DNA of 64,000 nucleotides from Eutreptiella sp. 'Long Island Sound 2002' (Eukaryota > Euglenozoa > Euglenophyceae > Eutreptiales > Eutreptiaceae), in contig OZ038379.1 in the NCBI GenBank assembly GCA_964036045.1, positions 72,632,719 to 72,696,718 of the forward strand, given 5' to 3'. Below the pieces are notes generated by a model that worked only from the letters and a program-made list of their open reading frames with translations, was not told the DNA's origin and searched no databases. Position 1 is the stretch's first letter. Every line of letters starts with the position of its first letter. Positions 10,340-20,841 of the stretch are shown here, one piece after another. The position numbers and the translations under genes are program-made.

Positions 10340-11625
10340 TATCTAACTCTTTGTGACTGCAGCCCTTCATGCTTTGATCCTGACCTTCTTCTACTTGCTT
10401 ACCTCTGGCTTGGGTTATCCTGGATTGGTTGTATTTCAGCAATTAAACATTTTCCTCATCAAAAACAAGCAGCAGGAGAGGCACAACAAACACACAGTGT
10501 TGAAATCACTAAAAAACCTTCTGCTGGTGCGTGCCACTTGCCTTGGGGTCCCCTGGGTTGTTAGCGACCGCTCGAGTTGGTGTCCCGTGGCCCTGTCCGG
10601 GGTGGCGTGCGTCCTTCCTGGCATGGGGGGTTTGGATCGCCCGGATGCCGTGCCTGCGCAGGGCATCCCGGATGCGGAGGGCCGCCCTGTGGTCCCGACG
10701 CCAGTGCAACTGGTTCAGGTCGTCGAGGGTATAGGCCCCAAATTGTGCCATATGCCATGTGGTCACATGGCGCCACTTCATGGGGTGTCCCATGCGGGGG
10801 GGTGGGGTATGCGTCCCCCCAGGTGGCGGAAGATGACTTCCGCCATGATGCGGGTTCGGTTCAAATTGTGCTGGATATCCTGGAGTAGCCATTGGGTGCT
10901 AAATGGGGAGGGTGGGCTGCTCTGTGCCAGTGGTTCAGGGGATCTCCGGATCCAGTTCATGAGCTCCTGCGTGTCCCGCCTCCGCACTCGAGTGGTGGAC
11001 ATCCCCCTCCGACTGCGCGTCATCTAGGTTTTCCTGTCCCCAGGATTGGACTGTTCGCGGGGTTGCTGGCCTGCTGGCGTGCCGGCAGCGGCGTTGTCAC
11101 CCGGCAAAATGGTTCCGTGGCCCTGTGCGCTCAGCTGAGGCAGTATGTGTGGTCGTTGGCTTGTTGTCTCCGTTGGATTCCCATCCGCACAGCCGTCATT
11201 CGCGGAGGCGGCGTGGCCGCTGGCCATCGGCCCCGGGGTGGCATAGTTACGACGGAGGTGCGCCTGGCAGGATGCTGAGGCGGCGCTCTTCGGGGGGTCC
11301 CGCGTAAGGTTGATAGGCTCTCTGTGCCGTGCCAAACGGCTGGGTGTGTAACGGGGCGCGAGGACTTCGTCCCGGCAGGACACCATGAAGGTGTTTAAGG
11401 ACTCATCGTCGTGGGGCTGTGTGTCCGCCGGTTGCCCCTGGCCGGTAGCTGTCACGAGTTCCTTGTAGAACAGGGGCCACCAGTCAGGTCTACCGGCATT
11501 TAAGCTGCCTCCCCTGTTAATGCGCGCAGCCTCTTCCTGTCCATTAAATTGGCGGAGCCAGCCGGAACCATGGGGCGCCTCTCAACGACCGAGTGCCCCT
11601 ACCAACCTACCTCCTCGTGGATCGA
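10340..11625 (-). mobile_element. Second, truncated copy of the degenerate LINE-like element
   Basis: GC-rich stretch whose upper end (11,470-11,625) resembles the upper end of the neighbouring copy at 19,685-19,955 in the same orientation. Minus-strand frames at 10,509-10,892 and 10,778-11,023 look protein-like (QLHWRRDHRAALRIRDALRR; LLQDIQHNLNRTRIMAEV) but are broken. It lies head to tail with the longer copy, whose tail starts at 11,633. Classification is inferred only from the shared upper-end block. Confidence 0.35.
11470..11625 (-). repeat. Shared upper-end block of LINE-like copies, copy 1
   Basis: Shares CCAGTCAGGTCTA(G/C)CGG and following GC-rich motifs, plus a CTACC/ACCTACC-rich end, with 19,685-19,955. 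In the minus orientation this would be the 5' end of the element. Confidence 0.5.
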
Positions 11626-11632
11626 CGCCAGG

Positions 11633-11995
11633 AGGTTTGAGGTCTGAGGTTTGAGGTTTCGGGTACTAGACACCTTTCAGCCCCGCGGGGGCACCTGATT
11701 GGGCCTGGTGATATCCTCTCCACCGGGTGCTAGTGGGGGGCCCTTCCTGACACATCTCCTGCCTGGCGTTGGGAGTCCTGGTGGGTTCACGGGGCTCAGA
11801 GCCCTGTCCCTCCCCGGCTTCCCCTTCTCGCCACTCCCCGGTCAGTGCATCACTTAGCAACCGTAGCTGCAGGGGCTTACCCACTGCGTCGCCCCCCTAA
11901 TGCGTGGTCGCCCGGGGTGCCGGCGCTGCCGGGCCCGTGCTACTGGCTTGTCCCCTGTGGGGCCCCCTTCGGCTGGCGCGGAGGCTGCCTAGCCG
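11633..11995 (-). repeat. Tail repeat of LINE-like element, copy 1
   Basis: Matches 60,722-61,068 in the same orientation: GGTTTGAGGTTT-type simple repeat, then GC-rich sequence including CACCTAATGCGTGGT-like and GCCGGCGCTG motifs. On the minus strand it ends in CCTCAAA repeats, as a LINE 3' tail would. Confidence 0.6.
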
Positions 11996-13450
11996 CGTGG
12001 CTGGTGCATGGCGCGGTGCGCCACTACTGCCTTGGCAGGATTGACGCCAGAACGTTCTCCACATCCAGAGCTTGGGGCTGTTCGTCGTCGCGTGCTTCCT
12101 TGGGTGCCATGTCCGCGGCACTGTCGGGGTGGATATGTTCATTTAATGTTGTACGCCGCAGCTGGCTGGCGCTGTCGGCGGTTTTTCAGGTCGGTTTTCC
12201 AGGGTCGAGTACCGGGGGGGCGTTGGTCGCTTGCTCGATCTCCCGCCCTCCGATTCCCGTGCCTGGTTGTCCGGTGTTCTCCGTCCCGGAGTCTGCACAC
12301 AATTTCTCCTCCGGGTGATGGGTGGCTTGCGGGCAAGACGTCCCACTGGTGGTGTTCGCTGTTGCCGGCAAGGCTGCAGACAGTTTCTTGGCGTTAAGAC
12401 CCCTGTCTGCAGCAGTGTCAGGGTAAACATGTTTGTCCACGGTTGCGGGTTGTGGCTGCCCAGCGTCGTTGGCGGGTTCCTCAACCTGGTCCCCGGGGGT
12501 CAGCGCGGGGGGTTGTTGGCCGCTTGTCCGGTGTCTGGTCCTCCAGTTTCTGTACCCGGCTGGCCGCTGTTTGCTGCAACACGGATCGTATGTGTTGCCG
12601 CTTCCCGCTGATGGGTGGCCCCTGGACAGGGCGACCCACTCGGGGGGATCCCAGGTGAGGCCTGGAAGCTTCAGCCTGCTGTTGGGATGGGCACCGCCTG
12701 GACATCCATAAGGGCCTGGTCCTTCGCAGTCCTCGTCTTGTGCTTTTACCAGAGGTCAGGTTTGGGTGTTTTCCCTGAGTCTCTCCGTCGCGGGCCTGTC
12801 TGTGACGCGGGCAGCGTATCCATGCTGTCCTCTTCGCGCACCTCCTTGTCAGCGCTTGGACGTCTCGGCCTTGGTCGCGTGGAATCCGTGATTCCGGCTG
12901 CCGCCCGCGTCTTGCCAGCACCTGACGTAGCAGCCAACCCTACCGCGGGTGCCCGATGGCGCAACCCAGCCCTGGTTTGGGCCAGCTTCGGCCATTGCTG
13001 GTGCGGCGGCGGTGTCTGGGGCTCGTGGCGCGACGCGCCCACCAGGACAGTGGTGCGTGCCAGGGCCGGGGTCTGGGTCTTGGCCGGGGTTGGGCCGGTG
13101 CCGGGTGGTGCGTGTGTTGCGCATGCAGGCGGCCGTGCTGGTGAGTTGCTAAGTGAGTGCAGCGCTGCTTTGGCCCGGTTCAGGGTCGGGTGATGATTCC
13201 CGCGGGGCGACACCTGAACTTGTTGGGTTGGGCTCCCTGTCTGGCACTTGGTGGTCCCGAGTGGTTGGCGCGTGGTGCAGAGGGGTTCCTCGGGGCGGGC
13301 GCCTGCAGCGGGGTTGGTTTCTGTCGATGTCCGGTGTGACATGCTCCCCCTCTTGGCTTGATGTGCCGGAGGTTCACAGTTTGCCTTGTACGCGGCCTTT
13401 CGGGGTGCATTGGTGGCGTCAGTCGGCCGTTGTAGTGTTGACAGGTAGTG

Positions 13451-14419
13451 TCATCCCGCTCTCTTGGCGGCACGGTCTTGTTTGCGGCTTGGTGGCGGGT
13501 CTGCCCTTGATGTTGCCAGAGCCGCTGTAGCCCTAGTTGCGTCATGTGGCCGTGGTTGGGCAAGGATGGTCGCTCTGGGGATGCAGCTGGATGAGCTTGA
13601 GGACGCTGAAGCTGCGGTGCGCCGGGCTGCCTTTGCTGCCGCCGCATTGCCATAGGTACCCGCTCTGGCCGGGGGGACGAGCGGCTGGTTGGCTCGCTCG
13701 ACGGCAGGCTCCAACCTTCGGGGGATGGCGATGTTCCTCCATGACATCCAGGCCGCATTGAACCTCTTGGGTGCATTTCTGGGGAGTAGGTCCCGACAGC
13801 TGCTGAGGATCTCGCCCCACTTGCGGCCGTGGGCACCATGGACGATCCCCATGGTCCACTGGGCGTCCCTCACCAGCCGGCTGAAGGGGAGGAGGGTGGT
13901 GAGGGCGAGGGTGATGGCCCTGTAAGTTTGGGATGTTCATGGGAGTCACATGCCAGTTTGTTGGCAACTTGCTGAGTCGGACGGGCTATCTTGTTGTGAT
14001 CTTCGTGTTTGGCACCCAGTCGGTGGGATTCTCCCCCGCTTTGGCTCCTGCCAGCATGCCGCGCCCCAAGGGCGGCGGGGCGCTGACACCGCCGGGCGCT
14101 CCAGCACCTCCAGCCACTGCATATCCGGGTTCTTCTTGCCCCCGATGTGGGCGTAGGGGGCCAAGATGCTCTCGGCATCCAGCATTCGGACCGTTGTCAT
14201 CGATAGGTCCTAGTCCTGGGTCTCCCGGGTGAGCCAGCTGGTGCAGAGGGGGTGTTGCTGTCTGCAGAGGGGGCAGGCCTGCAGCTTGACGACGCACTGG
14301 CTGCACAACCAGTGCTTCGTCTCAGTGCTGCTGCAGCCAAAGTCGTTTCCGAAAACGTTGGATTCGAAGCATACGTTGCACATTACGTCGTCTTGATGGG
14401 GAGCCTCGTCTTCGGGCAT
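13451..14419 (-). CDS. RING-finger protein, probable two-exon gene
   Basis: The first exon has CNVCFESN near 14,375, then KHWLCSQCVVKLQACPLCRQQ near 14,290: C-x2-C, a Cys/His pair, C-x2-C and a final C-x2-C, a RING-type zinc-binding pattern. RING domains usually recruit E2 enzymes for ubiquitin transfer. The start is taken at MPEDEAP (14,419); an upstream Met at 14,479 is possible. TAG at 14,210-14,212 interrupts, but the same frame continues with MTTVRMLDAESILAPYAHIG. A candidate intron (13,920-14,015, GTGCCA to TTACAG) keeps phase into a second exon reading ITLALTTLLPFSRLVRDAQW and WGEILSSCRDLLPRNAPKRF, ending at TGA 13,451-13,453. No other domain recognised. The LTR element inserted just upstream may have removed its promoter. 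Confidence 0.45.
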
Positions 14420-14559
14420 CCTGAAGAGAAGTGTGGCAGTGGCAAACAGCGAGTGGTACCTTGCTGGTGCACACGCCATCGGCCAGTGTAGTGTGGTATG
14501 TGGGGTCGTGTGATATGCCGCGCAGATACCGTCCCGTGGGGGTAGTGGGATGGTGTATG

Positions 14560-14853
14560 TGTAATCATTCCTCGCATAAGCGTCTATTCTCTCCCAATCT
14601 GAGGTCTCACAGAGCACTGAGAAGGCACAGTAAAACTCGGCGAAGATGATCACCATTTAATCTTGTTGTACTGTGCAGAAAATGTAATACAAATATGCAA
14701 ATAAAATCAATTGCTGATTTCATTGTTAAATCAAAACACTGCGCTAGCTTCTCTTGCGAAACTATTTCTCTGTACGCTGTGCGCGCCTCGCTGATCTGGC
14801 AATCTGATCTCGCGACTTCCGGCGCGTAGACCACAGCACTCAAACCTATTACA
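14560..14853 (-). repeat. 3' LTR of the 2.27-kb element
   Basis: 294 bp; about 90% like the partner by eye. In minus orientation it starts TGTAATAGGTTTGAG and ends TTACA. The polypurine tract adjoins at 14,854-14,861. Confidence 0.8.
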
Positions 14854-14861
14854 CCCCCCTC

Positions 14862-16206
14862 ACAAGCTCAAGCATGTGTCTCAGAGCCCTGTGAGACACC
14901 AAAGCCCTTGCTTGGGCTGAGAAAAAATATATAGGTGTGAGTGCCCACAGCACCAGCTATTCTTATCTGAACATGCCTGAAAAATAGACATTCAGAAAGT
15001 GTGGGGTTGGAGAAAAGCCTTAACTGCTTTAGGCTATTACAAACCCGATTCCTGAAAAAACAAGACAGGGGGTGTCGTGAACACTCCCCTCACAGAATTG
15101 TTCCTAGGGTCATCCCAAACTGCAAGGCAGTTTCAGAAACTTCCGCTATTGAAAAACCACAAGTTTGAAAAGCCCTGCAAAGGTTTCTCAAAACCCTGCA
15201 GTTTCGAAATCCTGTGCTGCAGTATTCAGAGAGAAAAAACTCAGCTGACAAATCCCTCACACACTTAGCACAAAAGAAAATGTGTAAACATAATCAAACT
15301 TCACACTGTGTGCTCAGGACTCAGCAACAGAAAAGTAGTACAACAGGTGACTGTTGCAAGGGAGTACAAAACAGTGCACACAGCGAAGACAAAAAGTTAT
15401 CGCATTGTATATACATACAGGCAGTGCCTTTAAAAGCACTGCACAGGGGGGAATACACCTCGGTGCAAAGCCAAATAGTTAGATTCACCTCATTTAGAGT
15501 GAGATTCACCGCAGTGTTTTATACAAGCGTCTCCAACCACAAACAGGGCAGGGTTTGGGCTCCGGGGGTGTTTGCACACAGCACAAAGGCTGTGGCTCTG
15601 CATGAAGACATGAGAAAGAGAACGGACAAGTTATAGATGAGTCAGTTTGCCGTTTTTTGTTAAATACTCGGTCGTCCGTACCCACCGAGCTCGCGGCTCG
15701 CAGTACTGGCCATCCTGGTCGCTCTCATTCTCCCAGCGCGCTCTAGGCACTGCTCTGGCAGGCCTGGCTCGACTCGCACTTGCCTCGCACACGAAGCCTG
15801 GCGCAGCAGGCACACACTTGGCGGCGTCGCTGTCGCAGCACGGGCGCGACGCACACTGTGATGCACGCCTTCCTGCCTTCCAAGCCGGCTGCATCACAAA
15901 CTCCTTGGCTTCTGGCTCTTGCGACAGGCTGTCTGCCTTGACTGGCTGGCCTGTCACACGCACGGCACTGACGGCGACGTTCCCAGATCGCTCACGCACC
16001 CGGCGGTCATACTTGGCACCGAAATGTAGTTGACTTTGGGGTGGCAGAGACCAAACTGTCGGTGACACTGATGTAATACCTCATGTTTCTGTTCCAACAG
16101 GCGCTGAACGCGCCCTGGATTCCTCAAATCTTCGGCTGCGGCGTCTCCGTCTGTGTGTAGGGCGCTTCCCTGGCAACAGGCGCGGTAACCTACCTTCTTG
16201 TACTTG
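14862..16206 (-). other. Interior of LTR element without clear genes
   Basis: A minus-strand frame at 15,631-16,068 is open but compositionally plain. A possible intron starts at AAG|GTAGGT near 16,190 and ends at CACCGACAG near 16,060. No pol motifs are present. Confidence 0.4.
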
Positions 16207-16410
16207 TCAGGAAAGCTTGTCAAGCGCGTCGTGTGCTTCGTCGCCCTCCGCGCGTAGTCTCCTGACATCCCGCGTCAAGTCGTTGACTTCATCCTTCACA
16301 CGGTCCAACTCATCAGCGTTCTGGTCTCTTTCTCTCCGGTAGCGTTCAAGCCTCCCTGCATCACTCTCTCCAGTGCCACGAACGCTTGAGCTGTAGTGTG
16401 GCGAAGGCAT
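16207..16410 (-). CDS. 67-residue coiled-coil protein of the LTR element
   Basis: Begins MPSPHYSSS and continues as a highly charged heptad-like helix (ERYRRERDQNADELDRVKDE, then RRLRAEGDEAHDALDKL), ending at TGA 16,207-16,209. Position just inside the 5' LTR is where gag is expected, so a minimal Gag-like or assembly role is possible. The element at 50,440 also encodes a single ORF with a coiled coil. Confidence 0.5.
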   Translation of the reverse strand: MPSPHYSSSVRGTGESDAGRLERYRRERDQNADELDRVKDEVNDLTRDVRRLRAEGDEAHDALDKLS

Positions 16411-16540
16411 GCAGGACTTCTACTTGCAGACACGGTAGTGTAGCCAGCGCGGACGTCTCTCCAGTGGCAACGTCCGCACTACGGCAATCCACTGATCCCA
16501 CTGTGGAACCACGTTAACCACGGAGTCGTACAAACAAAAT

Positions 16541-16830
16541 TGAATCATTCGCATAAGCGTCTATTCTTTCCCGATCTGAGGTCCCACAGAGCACTGAGAA
16601 GGCACAGTACAACTTAGCGAAAATGATCACATTTGGATCTTCTTGTATTGTGCAGAAAATGTAATACAAATATGCAAATAACATTAATTGCTGATTTAAT
16701 TGTTAAACCAAAATACTGCGCTAGCTTTTCTTGCCAAAATATCTCTCTGTGCGCTGTGCGCGCGTCGCTGATCTGGCATTCTCATCTCACGACTTTCAGC
16801 GCGTGCACCACAGCACTCAAACCTATTACG
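16541..16830 (-). repeat. 5' LTR of the 2.27-kb element
   Basis: 290 bp partner of 14,560-14,853. Its outer base is C where TG is expected, a likely point mutation. The sequence next to its inner end has no obvious tRNA primer-binding site. Confidence 0.8.
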
Positions 16831-16989
16831 GTATGTGGCTAGTCTGTCGGCTGAACCGGTTAGTAGAGTATAAGCCTGTTACAGTAGGTACGTTGGTGGC
16901 CCGGGGCATGCTGTGCTGCCTGTGCGTAGACCTTGACGCGACGTTGCAGTCATGTGTCTTTTCGCTTGATGGCTGTGAGCTGCATGTGG

Positions 16990-18043
16990 CTCACTGTGGC
17001 CTTTGTATCTGGTGCAATGTTGGCGATCGGTTAGTAACGTTGGAGCTACACCGCCCCCGTGAACACCGCCTGGTTGGTCTAGGGCTGCCAAATAAGGCGT
17101 TATACCTTGTTGGCCGGTGGCGCTGCCGGAGCCCAACCAGCATGTTCTGCGATTGTGTCTTCCGGTTTCCATGTGGCCAGGTGGACACCCTCCTGGGCTA
17201 GTGGGCATTGTGTGGAAATGGTCGCACGTTTCCGGCTGTCGTAGGTGGCACGGGCATACGGTGTATTCCGGGGGTATGTCAATGCCCTTTCTGCTATACC
17301 TGTGGAAAAGGGGTAGTTGTTCAAGCAAGAGCTGGGCTCATTGCTTCCGCAGGTGTACCAGTAGTAGAGCCGGTCGAGGCCGAGAAATACAGCGCCGTTT
17401 GTGGTTCCCGTTGGAGGCGGTTCGTGATGGCGTTGTTGGTGTTGGTCCCCCGGATATTGGCCGAATGTGGGCCATTGTTCTGAGAGGCCGAGGGTAGTGG
17501 TATGCTCGTCCGGTTCCATTGTATATCATCTTGTCTAGCACCCACTCTCCGGGAAGCCAGTATCGGCGCTGGGTGTTGGAGGTGCGTGTCCATGTGGTCA
17601 TGCAGCGAAGGCTCATCATTGTCCGGCATGTGTTCCGCGAGCTGGTTGTGGGCATGCAGGTCTATGTGCCCGTCGCCCAGGTTGTAGCGATCGGATTCCT
17701 GTCTGATCAGGTGTAGTATGATGTGTGTTGGCAGACTCCATAATGCCGCCCACAGGTGCAGCGCCTGTGTGCCGAGGATGGAGTCATTCGCTTTGTGTAG
17801 TGGTTGCCGCGCCAGTGGTCGTATTATCTGGAAGTCCAGCGCTGCATCTACCAAGACCCACAAGGGATGTGTGTGGTCCTGTGACTGTCTTTGAGTGGTG
17901 TTGATCGCGTCTACAATGATCCCAAGCGTCTCCATTTCACTGCGGGAGGATGCCCCGAAGATGGTGGTTCCCGTCAGGTGGTGTTGTCGTGGCTGCCCCT
18001 CTGGCTGCCCCTGTGAGGCTCTTCCTGCAGGAGGCATCCGCAA
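16990..18043 (-). pseudogene. LINE-like C-terminal region (RNase H-like plus zinc motif), frameshifted
   Basis: The 17,321-18,043 frame reads HPLWVLVDAALDFQIIRPLA, TQALHLWAALWSLP and LHLIRQESDRYNLGDGHIDL, with spaced Asp/Glu/Asp like a diverged RNase H. Another frame near 17,270 reads CPCHLRQPETCDHFH, the Cys/His cluster found near LINE C-termini, and a third has CPLAQEGVHLATWKPED. At least two frameshifts separate them, so this copy is dead. I recognise the pattern but cannot name the clade. Confidence 0.45.
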
Positions 18044-18049
18044 AAATAA

Positions 18050-19684
18050 CAGTGTTCTGGTTGTCCGGTGGAGGCAGGCAGCATGGTGGTGTTTGTTGGC
18101 AGGCGTGGTTACCTGCTTCTCGTGTTGTGGTGGCCCACGGTTTGGCGTTAGCCGGTTTGATCTTCAGGGTTCCGTAAACGCCTATCTCCTGGTATCTCCT
18201 GCCGCGTTCATCCGGACATACTCCCCATTTTTCTATTGGCCTTGTGCTAGGTAGTTGTGTATTTACTGGAGTAGGCACGCGTTTTTTGGGTGGTACCTGG
18301 TCCAATCAATGGTCTGCTCCTCCGGGACCGCGTGCGAGCAGTGGTGTTTCATGGAGTGCGCGGAGACTTCTGGTGTGGCGCTGCGGTGTTCGGCTATCAC
18401 CGGGTAGGTAATGGCCGGGTGCTTCGTGTTCAGCGTCCCTTGGTGGATACGCAACTCAGCTGTGGCATCGGGCCCCCATGCTATGCTGGCTGGTGCGTCC
18501 GCCGGGGCCGGCCCACAGAGGGTGTGCAGCCATCGGTGCTGTTTGGGGGTAGCGTTGGTTGTTGGTGCATGGTGATACCGCGCCAGCATTGGGAGGATGG
18601 GCCATGGCGTGGCCAGCGCCTCAGGGCAGCATCGCCAGCATGTGGTGTTTTTGTCTGTCAGTGCGTCTTGTGGTAGCAGCAGCAGGTGGAACTTGCGTGC
18701 CGTGGGGGGGGTACCATCCACCAATTGCCCCGTCCCTTGCGGGGCTCCAGTATGGCTTTAAGTCTTGTGGTGCCAGGAGGAGGGCCGCCGGTACTGTGGC
18801 CTCCGGGACGTGAGCCACCAGTTATGATGATCGGTGGTGGGCCTAGTTTCTGTTCGGTGGGCTCTGTGGTAGGGGCCGCGTGTGCGTGTCCGCGAGGAGA
18901 CTGTACGTGTCTTGAACTTCTCCATCGCTGGGTTCGTGTCAATTGGGTGCCGCGGCTGCCTCTTCGGGGTGGCTTTCAAGGAGCAACTTGTCGGGCCAAT
19001 CTGGGTGTTGTAGAAAGGGGACGTGATGTGTGCCCGCTCGCCGGAGGAGCCGCATTTGGCAGGGCGTTACCCTCACTACTTTTAAGGTGGTGCCTACTTG
19101 GTCGAGAATGGTGGTGTCTCCCGTTGGCCCTCCACCTACATCTGTGTATAGGATGTCCATGGGACCTGTCTCTCAGTACATATGGTTCGTCTCAGTGACG
19201 TGTCGATTGTGGGGCAGTAGGAGCTGCAGGTGGTTCCATTCACAGCTTCCCACCGTGGTTCGGACGCCTCGCTGGTAGAGTATGTATTGGGGACATGTGT
19301 TGCGATGGTGCTGAGCTCCCTGCAGTGTCAGTGTGAACACTTCCCGCACGTCCGGTTCGTGGTTGTACATGAAGCGGTGCAGGTGGGTCACCGTGTGTGC
19401 TGGGTACACAATGTGAATGAGGTGGTCTGTGCTGTCCCCATATTATGGTGCTGATACCTCAGGCTAAATTTGAGACGAAATTTGCGACAAGCAAGCACCT
19501 TGGAACTCAAGTACCAACACGATGCCGCCAGCATGCCTTGTTGACGGGATACCCCAGAAAGTCCGGCCAATCCGCAGGGTTCACTTTGAAGGAGGGGACG
19601 TGGCAAACACCGGCGCATATCCTCCTGGCGTGACACATATGTCACCCTGGTGGCGATCAGCCCCCACGGTATTGCCTGGGGTTG
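18050..19684 (-). other. Degenerate upstream part of LINE-like element
   Basis: Minus-strand frames such as 19,173-19,409 (PDVREVFTLTLQGAQHHRNT) and 18,939-19,160 (MDILYTDVGGGPTGDTTILD) are in one frame, separated by TGA. They look like decayed protein but show no RT, endonuclease or Gag motif that I can recognise. Confidence 0.3.
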
Positions 19685-19955
19685 TTTTTTTCTGGGGGCG
19701 ACCAGTCAGGTCTAGCGGGATGTAAGCCGCCTCGCTCCTCCATGCGAGGAGCCTCTTGTTTTTTATTGTGCTCGGAGGTACTTCCTCCTGAGTTCACATA
19801 GGGGGGGTGTTGGCAGTGACTCAGGGAGACCTAAGCTAGTCCGCCACACCGCGCGAAAACTCTTCCTGTACCGTCACAGTGGCGACACCAGCGGGAAACA
19901 CGGGCCGTTTCTGCACGACGGAGTGCACCTACCTACCTAGCTACCTACCATGGTT
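19685..19955 (-). repeat. Shared upper-end block of LINE-like copies, copy 2
   Basis: Partner of 11,470-11,625; includes CCAGTCAGGTCTAGCGGG and a run of CTACC repeats near 19,930. Confidence 0.5.
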
Positions 19956-20285
19956 GCTGTGACCAAGAAAATTGATCAATTTCATGTGCTCACCGACATG
20001 GCAAATTGAAAAAAACGTTGAGTTGGTATATCTTCCCTCTTTGCATGCACTTACACAGGGGGCATGTCGCTTTACAGAGCGGAGGCGTGCATATAACCTC
20101 GTTGGGACTCACGTGACCACATTTTGTGCATGCACAGCAAAAATTGGCCGTACAAAATGAGGTACATTCCTGACCCAAGAGCTTGCATGCCGGTTCACGG
20201 ACCATGCCCATATAACAATCTAGGCAGACCTTGGTCCTAGGGCACCAGGTTGGGTAGATAAGGCTTTGGTAGGGTTACAGGGCAT

Positions 20286-20308
20286 CTTAGCCCACGCAAA
20301 CTGCACCC
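20286..20308 (+). repeat. Left TIR of the 6.8-kb transposon
   Basis: 23 bp, identical to the reverse complement of 27,045-27,067; preceded by GGCAT. Confidence 0.85.
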
Positions 20309-20627
20309 CCTTTTGGAAGAAAAGGACCCAAAAAACGACCGCTCGCAAAAATACTGTTTTTGGGCATTTGCAGCACACATGACCAAGATACCACCGAAAA
20401 AATACATTTTTACCCAATTTGCTGCTTTTTTCCAGTTTTTGTTTATTAAAATAAAATTTTATTTTGTCTGATTTGAAGGGTCTGTTTTACCAATCTTGTC
20501 GTTTTTGTATTTCAAAAACCAACTTTGTGCGTGCCTTCTTGGGAGCTCATTTTCAAAAATGACATTCTGCGGGTCTCCAGCTGCACCTATGTTTGTCCTG
20601 CGAAATAAATTGCTTTTTCATGTACGT

Positions 20628-20651
20628 GAGTGCGCGAGGCCTCACGCACTC
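20628..20651. repeat. 24-bp palindrome, copy P1
   Basis: GAGTGCGCGAGG followed by its reverse complement, with one mismatch. Lies downstream of the transposon gene's stop codon, not in an inferred intron. Confidence 0.85.
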
Positions 20652-20786
20652 AAGATCACGGAAACAAGTGTCTATAGAAGACAACAAAAACAGGACAGGA
20701 AGTGCACAACGTACCAACATGGAAATATAAGCTCGGCAAAAATGTACAAGCCCTTAAGGGGATATAATGGCATTCGCATCGAAGGC

Positions 20787-20810
20787 GAGTGCGCGAGGTC
20801 TCGCGCACAC
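20787..20810. repeat. 24-bp palindrome, copy P2
   Basis: Same motif with changes in the centre and at one end; lies about 30 bases beyond the gene's TGA. Confidence 0.8.
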
Positions 20811-20841
20811 ATGACTGCAAAAAGAGGCGAAACAGTTGGGT

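Larger units (their letters stand above)
14560..16830 (-). mobile_element. Small LTR retrotransposon (2.27 kb), non-autonomous
   Basis: Direct repeats of 294 bp (14,560-14,853) and 290 bp (16,541-16,830) flank the element, with a 5-bp target duplication GTATG at 14,555-14,559 and 16,831-16,835. On the minus strand the LTR begins TGTAATAGG (first base mutated in the upstream copy) and ends in CA. A purine-rich tract (GAGGGGGG) precedes the downstream LTR, as a polypurine tract should. The interior has no RT or integrase, only a coiled-coil ORF. It must therefore use enzymes from another element. Confidence 0.8.
11633..19960 (-). mobile_element. Degenerate LINE-like region with nested LTR element
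   Basis: Bounded at the high end by the block shared with 11,470-11,625 and at the low end by a (CCTCAAA)-type simple tail (11,633-11,655 on the minus strand), as in non-LTR retrotransposons. An RNase H-like segment and a CPCHLRQPETCDHFH zinc motif (about 17,270) are typical of LINE C-termini, but I could not find RT motifs upstream. An LTR element (14,560-16,830) and a RING-finger gene (13,451-14,419) lie inside. The RING gene may or may not belong to the element, so the boundaries are tentative. Confidence 0.4.

Noticed and set aside
16540-16541. Self-priming in the 14.5-16.8 kb LTR element
   Set aside because: The sequence next to its 5' LTR has no complement within the LTR that I could find.
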